Shown: positions 16,731-23,897 of the stretch, one piece after another
Layout: every line of letters starts with the position of its first letter
How positions within the stretch are numbered: the first letter of the stretch is position 1
Assembly (NCBI GenBank): GCA_937893485.1
Contig: CALBJL010000216.1
Location: 1 to 25,048, forward strand
Direction of reading: 5' to 3'
Length of the DNA: 25,048 nucleotides
From: an uncultured bacterium
Lineage (GTDB): Bacteria > Bacillota > Clostridia > Lachnospirales > Lachnospiraceae
Program-made: the position numbers and the translations under genes
The notes under the pieces: generated by a model
Databases searched by the model: none
What the model was told of the DNA's origin: nothing
The model's input: the letters and a program-made list of their open reading frames with translations, nothing else

Positions 16731-18904
16731 ATGGAAAAAGAAAAAACAATAGATTATGCAAATGCAAAATATTATGAAAACCGCGAACTGAGCTGGTTGA
16801 AATTCGATCACCGCGTGCTGGCGGAGGCGCGTGATAAATCGATTCCGCTGTTGGAGCGGACAAAGTTTGTCAGCATCACTTCATCGAATCTGGATGAGTT
16901 TTTCATGGTGCGTGTCGCCTCCTTAAAGGATATGGTACACGCAAAATATAAGAAAACGGATATTGCGGGACTGACAGCCACGCAGCAGTTAGAGAAGATC
17001 AACCGGGCAACCAGACAGCTTGTAGAGCTGCAATACTCGACGTATAACCGTTCCCTGCTGCCGCAGCTTCGGGCACAGGGTATCTATGTGTATGACCGGA
17101 TGTCAGAACTGAGCGAGGCGCAGCGCCGCTCGGCGGAGCAGTATTTTGAGGAGATCGTATATCCGGTGCTCACACCGATGGCGGTAGACGCATCGCGGCC
17201 GTTTCCGCTGATCCGCAACAAGACGTTGAATATCGGTGCGCTGATCCGCAAAGAGGAAGAAAACGTGTTTGCGACCGTACAGGTGCCGTCTGTGCTGCCG
17301 CGGCTCGTTCCGCTCCCGACAGAAACGGAGAACGAGTACGCATTTGTTCTGCTGGAGCAGTTGATCATATACAATATCGGCAGGCTTTTTTCTAACTATC
17401 AGGTGCTGTGTACAAGCCCCTACCGGATCATGCGCAACGCGGATCTGCCAATTGATGAGGATGAGGCGAACGATTTGTTAAAGGAAATCGAAAAGCAGTT
17501 AAAGAAACGTCAGTGGGGCGAGGTCATCCGTCTGGAAGTGGAATATGGCATTGATAAGCGGCTGCTGGCATTTTTAAAGGATGAACTTCGGATAGCAGCA
17601 TTGATAAGGAGCTGCTCTCGATCCTGAAAAAAGAGCTGGATGTCGCAGGGGAAGACGTATTTAAGCTGAGCGGTCCGCTGGATCTGACATTTTTAATGAA
17701 GCTGTACGGACTTGACGGAAAAGACGATCTGCGCTACGCGCCGTACCAGCCCCAGCCCGTTTTGCAGCTTGCCGGTGCGGACAATATTTTTGATGCGATC
17801 AAGCAGGGCGATATTTTGCTGCATCATCCGTACCAGACGTTCCAGCCGGTCGTGGATTTTATCCGGCAGGCGGCGAATGATCCGCAGGTGCTCGCGATCA
17901 AGCAGACGCTCTACCGTGTGAGCGGCAATTCACCGATCATTGCATCGCTGGCACAGGCAGCCGAGAATGGCAAGCAGGTGACCGTGTTAGTCGAACTGAA
18001 AGCGCGTTTTGACGAGGAAAACAATATCGTATGGGCAAAAAAGCTGGAGAAGGCGGGCTGTCATGTAATCTATGGTCTGGTCGGGCTAAAGACACACAGC
18101 AAGATCGCGCTCGTCGTGCGCAAGGAGGAAAACGGTATCTGCCGCTATGTGCATTTAGGTACAGGCAATTACAATGATTCGACGGCAAAGCTGTATACCG
18201 ATTGCGGTATCTTTACCTGCTCTGAGGCGATCGGGGAGGATGCGACCGCAGTGTTTAATATGTTATCGGGCTATTCCGAGCCGCTCAGCTGGAACCATCT
18301 GGTTGTGGCACCGATCTGGCTGCGCAAGAAGTTTTTAAAGCTGATCCGCCGCGAGACACGCAATGCGCAAGACGGCAAGGAGGCACGCATTGAGGCGAAA
18401 ATGAATTCGCTGTGTGACCAGCAGATCATCGCGGCATTGTACGAGGCATCTGCTGCCGGCGTGCAGATTGATCTGATTGTGCGCGGAATCTGCTGCCTGA
18501 AGGTCGGCATTCCGGGTGTGAGCGAGAATGTCCGTGTGCGCTCAATCGTGGGCAATTTCCTTGAGCACAGCCGTATTTTCTATTTTTATAATAACGGCAA
18601 CGAAGAATATTATATGGGCAGCGCCGACTGGATGCCGCGAAATCTGGATCGCCGCGTGGAGATTATCTTCCCGGTGCTTGATGAGGAGCTGCAGCGTCAG
18701 GTGCGCCATATTTTGGAGGTTGAGCTGGAGGACAATGTAAAGGCACATCTGATGCTGGCAGATGGCACCTATGCCAAGCAGGACAAGCGCGGAAAGGTGC
18801 TCGTCAATTCCCAGCAGCAGTTTTGTGATGAGGCAGTTGCACAGAGCGCATCGGAGGACGAGGGGTTCCGGGAGCGTGTGTTTATTCCCGCAGAGCCGAA
18901 ATAG
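16731..18904 (+). pseudogene. ppk1: Polyphosphate kinase 1, broken by a frameshift
   Basis: PPK1 polymerises the gamma-phosphate of ATP into polyphosphate. The 5' part (ATG 16731 after GGGGGA; NRELSWLKFDHRVL, SSNLDEFFMVRVASLKD) is open to a TGA at 17625-17627. The 3' part continues one frame away, open from 17585, with GPLDLTFLMKLYGLDG, IKQTLYRVSGNSPIIASL, the phosphorylated His in GLKTHSKIALVV, HLGTGNYNDSTAKLYTD and the second catalytic His in FLEHSRIFYFYNNG. All domains are present across both parts. A 50-nt divergent second copy of one segment (17548-17597 against 17598-17647) causes the shift. Removing 50 nt gives a 707-residue protein of normal length. An ATG at 17696 could start the 3' part alone, but without the N and much of the H domain. 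An assembly artefact is possible. Confidence 0.88.
17548..17647 (+). repeat. Two diverged 50-nt copies at the ppk1 frameshift
   Basis: Copy 1 (17548-17597) and copy 2 (17598-17647) both start with GCATTGATAAG and match at 31 of 50 positions. Read in their own frames they encode IDKRLLAFLKDELRIA and IDKELLSILKKELDVA, the same protein segment with mostly conservative changes. As 50 is not a multiple of three, keeping both shifts the frame. Confidence 0.85.
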
Positions 18905-18949
18905 AACGTAACAAATGAGAAATGTTGTAATACAGTAAGGAACAGAAGC

Positions 18950-19762
18950 ATGAGTAAGATTATATTTTCAGATTTAGACGGCACATTGCTGACAAGTAAG
19001 AAACATGTATCAGAGGGAGACCGTGAGGCGATCCGGCGCGCGACGAGAGCCGGGCACTCCTTTGTGATTGCGACGGGCAGACCATTTGAGAGTGCAAAAA
19101 GGATCTCTGATTCGCTCGGCTTGAATGAGGAAGGCTGCTATATTATCTCCTATAACGGTGCACATGTGTATGACTGCTACCGCAAAGAGGTGCTGCTGCA
19201 CCGGACGCTTGCGCGGAGTGTCGTAGAGGAGCTGTTTGCGCGTGCGGATGCGGCAGGGCTGTATATTCAAACTTACCAGAACGGGGAGATATTGACGAAG
19301 GCAGACACCGAAGAACTTGAGTGGTATGTCAGCCGCACAAACCTGACACCGGTGCCGCGCGCGGACGTACTGGATTATCTGACGACCGAGCCGAGTAAAA
19401 TGATCGTGATCAGTATTCATGAGCATGACAGGCTGGAGCAGTTCCGAACACAGAACGAGGAGTGGTCACACGGAAAATGCCGGATGATCTTTTCGAGTCC
19501 ACAGTATTTAGAGATCGTTCCGGATGGCGTATCAAAGCAGATGGGGATTCATTTTCTGGCAGACAAGCTGGGCGTAGATCCGGCAGATACGATTGCTGTC
19601 GGGGATGAGATGAATGACTGTGAAATGATTGAGGCGGCAGGTATTGGCGTTGCGGTAAACAATGCCAATCCGCGCGTCAAGGAGATTGCCGATTATGTGA
19701 CGACGGCGACCAACAATGAGGATGCGATCGCCGAAGTCATCAACCGGTTTGTACTCGTATAA
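18950..19762 (+). CDS. Cof-type HAD-superfamily phosphatase
   Basis: This 270-residue cytosolic hydrolase has the four HAD motifs: SDLDGTLL with the nucleophile Asp at the N-terminus, VIATGRP, the Lys in GVSKQMG, and GDEMNDCEM. The middle section is a C2B-type cap. Members of the Cof/YidA group remove phosphate from sugar phosphates or flavin and pyridoxal phosphates, but the substrate cannot be told here. AAGGA precedes the ATG. The gene starts 45 bases after ppk1 and ends 21 bases from the convergent PHP gene, with no clear terminator in that gap. Confidence 0.9.
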   Translation: MSKIIFSDLDGTLLTSKKHVSEGDREAIRRATRAGHSFVIATGRPFESAKRISDSLGLNEEGCYIISYNGAHVYDCYRKEVLLHRTLARSVVEELFARADAAGLYIQTYQNGEILTKADTEELEWYVSRTNLTPVPRADVLDYLTTEPSKMIVISIHEHDRLEQFRTQNEEWSHGKCRMIFSSPQYLEIVPDGVSKQMGIHFLADKLGVDPADTIAVGDEMNDCEMIEAAGIGVAVNNANPRVKEIADYVTTATNNEDAIAEVINRFVLV

Positions 19763-19783
19763 ACGGATCGGAAAAATGATAAA

Positions 19784-20653
19784 TTATGAGCGGGCTGCGA
19801 GAATCTCTGCGTGTTTCTGTCGGATTGCATCCAGCAGGGAATACGGAATGTAGAGTTTTCCGCGGCCTTTTCCAAGGAACAGATCCGGCTTGTTTGTTCC
19901 GTGGAAATCGGAGCCGCCGGATATGAGCAGCTCCTCGGAGCGTGCAAGCTCCTTGTAGATCTGTTCATCGGCGGGTGTGTTTTCGGAGTAGATCGCTTCG
20001 ATGCCGCACAGTCCGTGGGCTTTCATTTCGGAAATCATGCGCATAAGTTTTGCACGTTCCATATGATACATGACCGGATGGGCGAGGATCGGCACACCGC
20101 CTGCCGCCAAAATGTAGTCTACGGCATCCATCGGTGTGACCTTGGGACGGCTGACATAGCAAGGGCAGCCCTCGCCGATATATTTGTTGAATGCGGTTCG
20201 TATGTCTGGGATATAGCCGTGGTCGAACAGGTATCTGGCGATGTGTGCACGGGTGATGACTGCATCGGGGAAGCATTCTTCGAGTGACTCCTGTGTGATG
20301 TCAAATCCGACGGCGCGCAGTTTTTCTAACATATAGACATTGCGGTTGTCTCTGGATGCGCGGAAATCCGCCATCTGCCGCTGCAAAGTCTCATTGTGGA
20401 CATCGATATACAGACCGACGACATGGATTTCTGTGCCGTCGTATTCGGTCGATAATTCGACACCGGGGATCAGTTCGATTCCGGCTTTTTCTGCGGCGGC
20501 GGATGCCTCCGCGATGCCGTCTGTCGTGTCGTGGTCGGTCAGCGCAAAGGCAGAGAGTCCGGCGCGGACTGCTTCGGCGACAAGCTCGGTTGGTGTGCAG
20601 GTTCCGTCTGATGCATTGGAATGTACATGCAGATCTATGATACGTGTATCCAT
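19784..20653 (-). CDS. PHP-domain phosphoesterase (RNase AM / TrpH-like)
   Basis: This 289-residue protein has the full set of PHP metal ligands: HVHSNASDGT, LTDHDTTDG, PGVELSTEYDG, HPVMYH and GGSDFHG. The family includes the 3',5'-nucleoside bisphosphate phosphatase and 5'-3' RNA exonuclease YciV (RNase AM), plus proteins once named TrpH. The insertion between residues 90 and 160 is usual for that group. Its start is firm: AAGGAGG (complement of 20662-20668) lies about 8 bases before the ATG. It is the only gene on the minus strand between the ppk1 block and infC. A long structured region lies upstream and may be part of its transcript. Confidence 0.88.
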   Translation of the reverse strand: MDTRIIDLHVHSNASDGTCTPTELVAEAVRAGLSAFALTDHDTTDGIAEASAAAEKAGIELIPGVELSTEYDGTEIHVVGLYIDVHNETLQRQMADFRASRDNRNVYMLEKLRAVGFDITQESLEECFPDAVITRAHIARYLFDHGYIPDIRTAFNKYIGEGCPCYVSRPKVTPMDAVDYILAAGGVPILAHPVMYHMERAKLMRMISEMKAHGLCGIEAIYSENTPADEQIYKELARSEELLISGGSDFHGTNKPDLFLGKGRGKLYIPYSLLDAIRQKHAEILAARS

Positions 20654-20668
20654 GGGATGGGCCTCCTT

Positions 20669-21189
20669 GTGTGTTATATAAATTTTTGAGTTTGAGTTGT
20701 CTGTGTTCTGTGTTGGACGGCGGTTACAGCAGTATCCCGATCAGGCTGCTCCGATTGCCCGGCGGTGCCTCGCTGTTTCTCCAGACTTGGCTCGATGTGT
20801 CCTTCGCACACATAGCCTGCGTCTTTCAGCTATGACATGAAAATCGTTATCAATTCGCTCGCACTTCGCCGGACAAAAGTCGCATCTGACGGGAACTGCT
20901 GCACCCGCCGCCGACAGCCCGGCGATAGATCGTGTTTCCGGCAGGTATGTATCGCAGGGATTGCATATGAACAGCAGCGCGAGCAAAGACATGTCTGATT
21001 TTGCTGCCTTTGCGCGATGGAGATGAGACTTATAACTCGTGGAAGCCTTTGCTGAACACGAGTTAAGTTTTGCTAAGGCTCATCGGAATGGTTCGTGCAA
21101 TGAAAGCAAAACAGACATGCTTGCGGGAGCTGCGTCCTGATATGATACTGCTATATTTTTTGCCGACATGAAAATATGTACTTGTATAC
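20669..21189. other. Gene-free structured region between PHP gene and infC
   Basis: About 520 bases hold no convincing gene on either strand. They contain several inverted repeats. One clear hairpin is GGCT(CG)ATGTGT / ACACATAGCC at 20789-20817. A large nested hairpin covers 20974-21133, and CTGCTG (20896-20901) can pair with CAGCAG (20972-20977) in competition with the large hairpin. The GC content is higher than at the adjoining AT-rich edge. It could be a noncoding RNA, a long 5' leader of the PHP gene or a dispersed repeat. Which of these holds cannot be decided from this window. Confidence 0.5.
20974..21133. repeat. Large nested imperfect hairpin (about 160 nt)
   Basis: Helices stack in nested order: GCAGC 20974-20978 with GCTGC 21129-21133; GCAA 20983-20986 with TTGC 21121-21124; CATGTCTGATTTTGCT 20990-21005 with AGCAAAACAGACATG 21105-21119 (one bulge); TTGCGCGA 21010-21017 with TCGTGCAA 21093-21100; GATGAG 21022-21027 with CTCATC 21079-21084; and AACTCGTG 21034-21041 with CACGAGTT 21057-21064. 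Six collinear helices are unlikely by chance. Confidence 0.75.
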
Positions 21190-21197
21190 CGTATCAT

Positions 21198-21203
21198 ATT
21201 ATA
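21198..21203 (-). promoter_or_regulatory. Putative minus-strand -10 box reading into the structured region
   Basis: The complement reads TATAAT here. The hexamer 17 bases upstream on that strand is only TTTTTT within a T-rich run, so the -35 is poor. If used, the transcript would cross the large hairpin and reach the PHP gene after about 540 bases. Confidence 0.35.
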
Positions 21204-21237
21204 TCGAAAAAAAGAAGTAGAAAAAACAAAAAACTAC

Positions 21238-21266
21238 TTGACGCGCGGCGGACGCTATGGTACATT
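21238..21266 (+). promoter_or_regulatory. Promoter of infC-rpmI-rplT
   Basis: TTGACG (21238-21243), a 17-base spacer and TACATT (21261-21266), with TG one base before the -10 (extended -10), make a strong vegetative promoter. Transcription would begin near 21272 and give a leader of about 240 bases before the infC start at 21512. Confidence 0.8.
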
Positions 21267-21271
21267 TAATG

Positions 21272-21511
21272 AGTTGAAAACAGCAAGTAGAGTGTCCACT
21301 CTCACCTTAGCACAATCGCGTGACTCGGGTTTATAAGTATTCGATGATGATTTTGACTGGCTTTATCATTTGCCGGTCATAGGATTGGGAGTCGGATGTG
21401 ACAGGTGGATGCAGATTTGTATCCGCTTTTTTTTCGAGTAAAGGCTGCTGTTTGAGAGACTGTAGTATGAGTCAGATTCAATTTCAATATGAAAAATGGA
21501 GGTGTGGTGTC
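21272..21511 (+). promoter_or_regulatory. infC leader with attenuator logic
   Basis: The leader contains a small hairpin AGAGTG/CACTCT (21289-21302). A stem GACTGGC/GCCGGTC (21355-21378) is enclosed by GACTC (21322-21326) with GAGTC (21389-21393). The intrinsic terminator follows. CGGAT at 21393-21397 can also pair with ATCCG at 21421-21425, the 3' arm of that terminator, and it shares a base with the GAGTC arm. The infC operon of Bacillus is known to be controlled by L20 through leader attenuation; the same kind of control is inferred here. No T-box sequence is present. Confidence 0.6.
21405..21434 (+). terminator. Intrinsic terminator in infC leader (attenuator)
   Basis: GTGGATGCA (21405-21413) pairs with TGTATCCGC (21418-21426) in a 9-pair stem with two G-U wobbles and a GATT loop. 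Eight Ts follow at once (21427-21434). It lies 77 bases before the infC start codon, so it must be passed for the operon to be expressed. Confidence 0.85.
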
Positions 21512-22018
21512 ATTAGCGAATTAATGATTAACGAACAGATTAGAGACAAAGAGGTTCGTGTGATTGGAGAGAACGGAGATCAGTTAGGAGTTATGCCGAT
21601 CAAAGAGGCGATGCGGCTGGCAGATGAAGCAGAGCTTGATCTGGTGAAGATCGCGCCCACGGCAAAGCCGCCTGTATGCAAGATCGTAGATTACGGTAAG
21701 TATCGTTATGAGCTTGCACGTAAGGAAAAGGATGCGAGAAAGAAGCAGAAGACGGTGGAACTGAAGGAAGTACGTCTTTCTCCGAATATTGATTCCAATG
21801 ATCTGAATACAAAGATCAATGCTGCCAGAAAGTTTATCGGAAAAGGAAATAAGGTGAAGATCACACTTCGCTTCCGAGGCAGAGAGATGGCACATATGCA
21901 GCAGAGCCGTCACATTTTGGACGACATTGCAGAGCAACTGGCTGATATCGCAGTTGTAGAAAAAGCGCCGAAGCAGGAGGGCAGAAGCCTTGCAATGGTG
22001 CTTGGAGAGAAAAAATAA
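21512..22018 (+). CDS. infC: Translation initiation factor IF-3 (AUU start)
   Basis: IF-3 binds the 30S subunit and checks the start codon and initiator tRNA. From the ATT at 21512 the protein has 168 residues, normal for IF-3. GGAGG at 21498-21502 lies 9 bases upstream, whereas the ATG at 21524 is too far away (21 bases). Non-AUG starts such as AUU are a known hallmark of infC and allow IF-3 to repress itself. The N-domain (MINEQIRDKEVRVIGENGDQ, with downstream EAMRLADEAELDLVKIAP) and C-domain (VKITLRFRGREMAH, downstream LAMVLGEKK) are complete. The open frame extends upstream to 21398, but that part covers the terminator and is noncoding. rpmI follows after 27 bases. Confidence 0.95.
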   Translation: MSELMINEQIRDKEVRVIGENGDQLGVMPIKEAMRLADEAELDLVKIAPTAKPPVCKIVDYGKYRYELARKEKDARKKQKTVELKEVRLSPNIDSNDLNTKINAARKFIGKGNKVKITLRFRGREMAHMQQSRHILDDIAEQLADIAVVEKAPKQEGRSLAMVLGEKK

Positions 22019-22045
22019 GAAGAACATTTAAAGGAGGAATTTATT

Positions 22046-22243
22046 ATGCCTAAGATCAAAACAAAAAGAGCTGCTGCAAAGCGCTTTACAAAAACCGGTA
22101 GCGGAAACTTAAAGAGAAATAAAGCCTACAAGAGCCATATCTTAACCAAGAAATCTACAAAGCGTAAGAGAAATTTAAGACAGGCTGCAATGACAGATAC
22201 AACAAATGTAAAGACAATGAAGAAGATCTTACCTTATCTGTAA
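22046..22243 (+). CDS. rpmI: 50S ribosomal protein L35
   Basis: This 65-residue, very basic protein is complete, with the L35 hallmarks MPKIKTKRAAAKRFTKTGSG near the N-terminus and HILTKKSTKRKRNLR in the middle. It is a large-subunit component. AAAGGAGGA stands before the ATG. It sits between infC and rplT, the standard bacterial order. Confidence 0.97.
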   Translation: MPKIKTKRAAAKRFTKTGSGNLKRNKAYKSHILTKKSTKRKRNLRQAAMTDTTNVKTMKKILPYL

Positions 22244-22268
22244 GAGTTTGTGAAGGAGGAAATAAGAA

Positions 22269-22625
22269 ATGGCAAGAGTTAAAGGTGGTTTAAACGCTAA
22301 GAAGAAACATAATCGTACCTTAAAGTTAGCTAAGGGATACAGAGGAGCGCGTTCAAAGCAGTATCGTATCGCAAAGCAGTCAGTGATGAGAGCGCTGACC
22401 AGCTCATACGCAGGACGTAAGCAGAAGAAGAGACAGTTCCGCCAGTTATGGATCGCACGTATCAACGCTGCAGCACGTATGAATGGTTTATCATACAGCA
22501 GAATGATGCACGGCTTAAAGTTAGCAGGTGTTGACATGAACCGCAAGATGTTAGCAGAGCTGGCTGTCAATGATGCAGAGGGATTTGCAGCATTAGCAGA
22601 GGTAGCTAAGGCAAAGTTAGCTTAA
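22269..22625 (+). CDS. rplT: 50S ribosomal protein L20
   Basis: This 118-residue protein binds 23S rRNA early in large-subunit assembly. It has the typical basic N-terminal extension (MARVKGGLNAKKKHNRTLKL) and the globular part with QLWIARINAAAR and GLKLAGVDMNRKMLAEL. AAGGAGG precedes the ATG. In many Firmicutes and in E. coli L20 represses this operon, in Bacillus by promoting termination in the leader; the attenuator upstream of infC makes that plausible here. A strong terminator follows 24 bases after the stop. Confidence 0.97.
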   Translation: MARVKGGLNAKKKHNRTLKLAKGYRGARSKQYRIAKQSVMRALTSSYAGRKQKKRQFRQLWIARINAAARMNGLSYSRMMHGLKLAGVDMNRKMLAELAVNDAEGFAALAEVAKAKLA

Positions 22626-22649
22626 TCGCTGAACATCAGACTGATTAGA

Positions 22650-22693
22650 AAAAAAGGTGGCAGATATTCGTTTGGATATCTGCCACCTTTTTT
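22650..22693. terminator. Bidirectional intrinsic terminator after rplT
   Basis: GGTGGCAGATAT (22656-22667) and ATATCTGCCACC (22676-22687) pair perfectly over 12 bases, flanked by six As and six Ts that extend the stem. It works in both directions by shape. It ends the infC operon on the plus strand and could back up termination of the AraC-family gene on the minus strand. Confidence 0.93.
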
Positions 22694-22813
22694 ATGCGAT
22701 AGGAAATTCCTATCACATAAAACGCTCCGCGAGGATCGCACTGCGGCGGAGTTGAAGTATGTCGCAGAAGCGACCCGCCGCAGGCAGAGAATCCTGCGGG
22801 CAGGATTCTTTTT
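22692..22813. repeat. Compact palindromic module, possible dispersed repeat
   Basis: Three structures lie back to back. The first is a 29-base near-perfect palindrome, TTATGCGATAGGAA-A-TTCCTATCACATAA (22692-22720). The second is a two-level stem with TGCGGCGG (22742-22749) and CCGCCGCA as outer arms and GTCGC AGAA GCGAC as inner hairpin (22761-22774). The third is a perfect hairpin AGAATCCTGC / GCAGGATTCT (22788-22809) followed by Ts to 22813. The last one could act as a terminator. The dense packing in a non-coding gap resembles REP- or MITE-like elements; copy number cannot be seen here. Confidence 0.5.
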
Positions 22814-22857
22814 AACTTGCAGGAACATTTATCCGGCGAAAGAAACGTCTGCCGCGG

Positions 22858-23712
22858 TCATGGTGTCTGGGCGCGGGCATCCGTCCGGTATTTTTTCGGA
22901 GAGATCCCCTTGATTTTATGGAACGCCTTGGAAAAATAGAGGTTATTTTCAAAGCCGACGGAATTGGCAATTGCCGTGACCGACAGATCCGTCTGTTTGA
23001 GCAGCGCACATGCCTGCCGGATGCGGAAATCGGTCAGGTATTCCTTGGGCGAACACTGCAAAACCCTTTCAAAGGAGCGGAACAGGTGGCTGCGGCTCAG
23101 ACCGACGTATGCCGCCACATCCTCTACTGTGATCGGATAGGAATAATTGATGCTGATGTAGGAGGTTGCCTTTTGTACATAGCCATCGTAGGAGGTCTGC
23201 GGCGGCTTTTTCGTGGCTCCCTGCATGAACAATGCGAGTGCTGTATACAACCGTCCGGTCATCTCGACCGCCTGCTCAAATTCATTGCCGCGCACCTCGT
23301 AGATGCACATTAACTGATGCCGGATCTGTTCCCCGAAGGGTGTGTCATTGATATAGGGGTGTTCCTTTGTGAAATCGGTAGCGTTTAAGATCGAGAGCGC
23401 ATCACTGCCGTTAAATCCGACCCATGCGTATTCCCACGGATCATCGACATCCGCATAGTAGGTGATCTCCTGATTCGGATAAACCAAAAAAGCATCACCA
23501 GCATGGAGCTCGTAGCTTTTTTTATTCTGTTCATAGTGCCCGCAGCCGGAAATCACATAGTGGATCAGGTAGTGGTCGCGTACACCGGGGCCCCATTGAT
23601 AGAGCGCGTCGCATTTCTGGTATCCGACATTGTAGACCGATAGCGAAACGAGTTCTTTTTTGGTCGCTTTGTAGGAATTTTTATAGTTCATGGATGCGGT
23701 TTGCGTATGCAT
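22858..23712 (-). CDS. AraC-family transcriptional regulator
   Basis: With the ATG at 23712 the protein has 284 residues. The start is set by GGAAGGA (complement of 23721-23728); an upstream in-frame ATG at 23748 has no such site. Residues 1-170 form a cupin-like ligand-binding domain (HYVISGCGHYEQNKKSYELH, AGDAFLVYPNQEITYYADV). The last 100 residues hold two helix-turn-helix units (VEDVAAYVGLSRSHLFRSFE and VTAIANSVGFENNLYFSKAF) and the family signature ending GISPKKYR. Such proteins usually activate carbohydrate-use genes. It is divergent from galE, with 185 bases between the starts, so galE or a distant sugar operon could be a target; this is an inference. Confidence 0.92.
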   Translation of the reverse strand: MHTQTASMNYKNSYKATKKELVSLSVYNVGYQKCDALYQWGPGVRDHYLIHYVISGCGHYEQNKKSYELHAGDAFLVYPNQEITYYADVDDPWEYAWVGFNGSDALSILNATDFTKEHPYINDTPFGEQIRHQLMCIYEVRGNEFEQAVEMTGRLYTALALFMQGATKKPPQTSYDGYVQKATSYISINYSYPITVEDVAAYVGLSRSHLFRSFERVLQCSPKEYLTDFRIRQACALLKQTDLSVTAIANSVGFENNLYFSKAFHKIKGISPKKYRTDARAQTP

Positions 23713-23779
23713 GGCGGTTCTCCTTCCTAATGGCTTCTGGAAATACACATAAATCGCAGGTTGCGGCTGTGTTACTGAT

Positions 23780-23785
23780 ATTATA
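23780..23785 (-). promoter_or_regulatory. Putative -10 box for the AraC-family gene
   Basis: The complement reads TATAAT about 68 bases before the start codon at 23712. The -35 position has GGAAAA, far from consensus, which would fit a promoter that needs an activator or self-control. Confidence 0.4.
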
Positions 23786-23897
23786 ACTGCTAAAGCAACA
23801 TTTTTCCATGTTCCTCATACATTTTTTTCTGGATTTTTCTGTAAAAAGAGTTAGACTAATAGTAAAGATTAATCAAAGAAGAAAGGCGGTAGGGAGC

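Noticed and set aside
17585..17627. Programmed -1 frameshifting as the explanation for split ppk1
   Set aside because: No slippery heptamer lies in the overlap of the two frames; the A-run follows the stop. Shifting here would also insert a redundant second copy of the same protein segment.
20741..20992. An 83-codon minus-strand frame and a 63-codon plus-strand frame (20644-20835) in the PHP-infC gap
   Set aside because: Arg/Cys-rich composition, no ribosome binding site, no recognisable fold, and both overlap strong inverted repeats. They look like chance frames in a structured noncoding region.
21272..21434. T-box riboswitch before infC
   Set aside because: The conserved T-box sequence (like GGGTGGNACCGCG) is absent, and infC is not a typical T-box target.
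21398..21511. Upstream extension of the infC frame to a GTG at 21398
   Set aside because: It runs through the terminator stem and eight-T run, has no ribosome binding site, and would give a non-family N-terminal extension of 38 residues.
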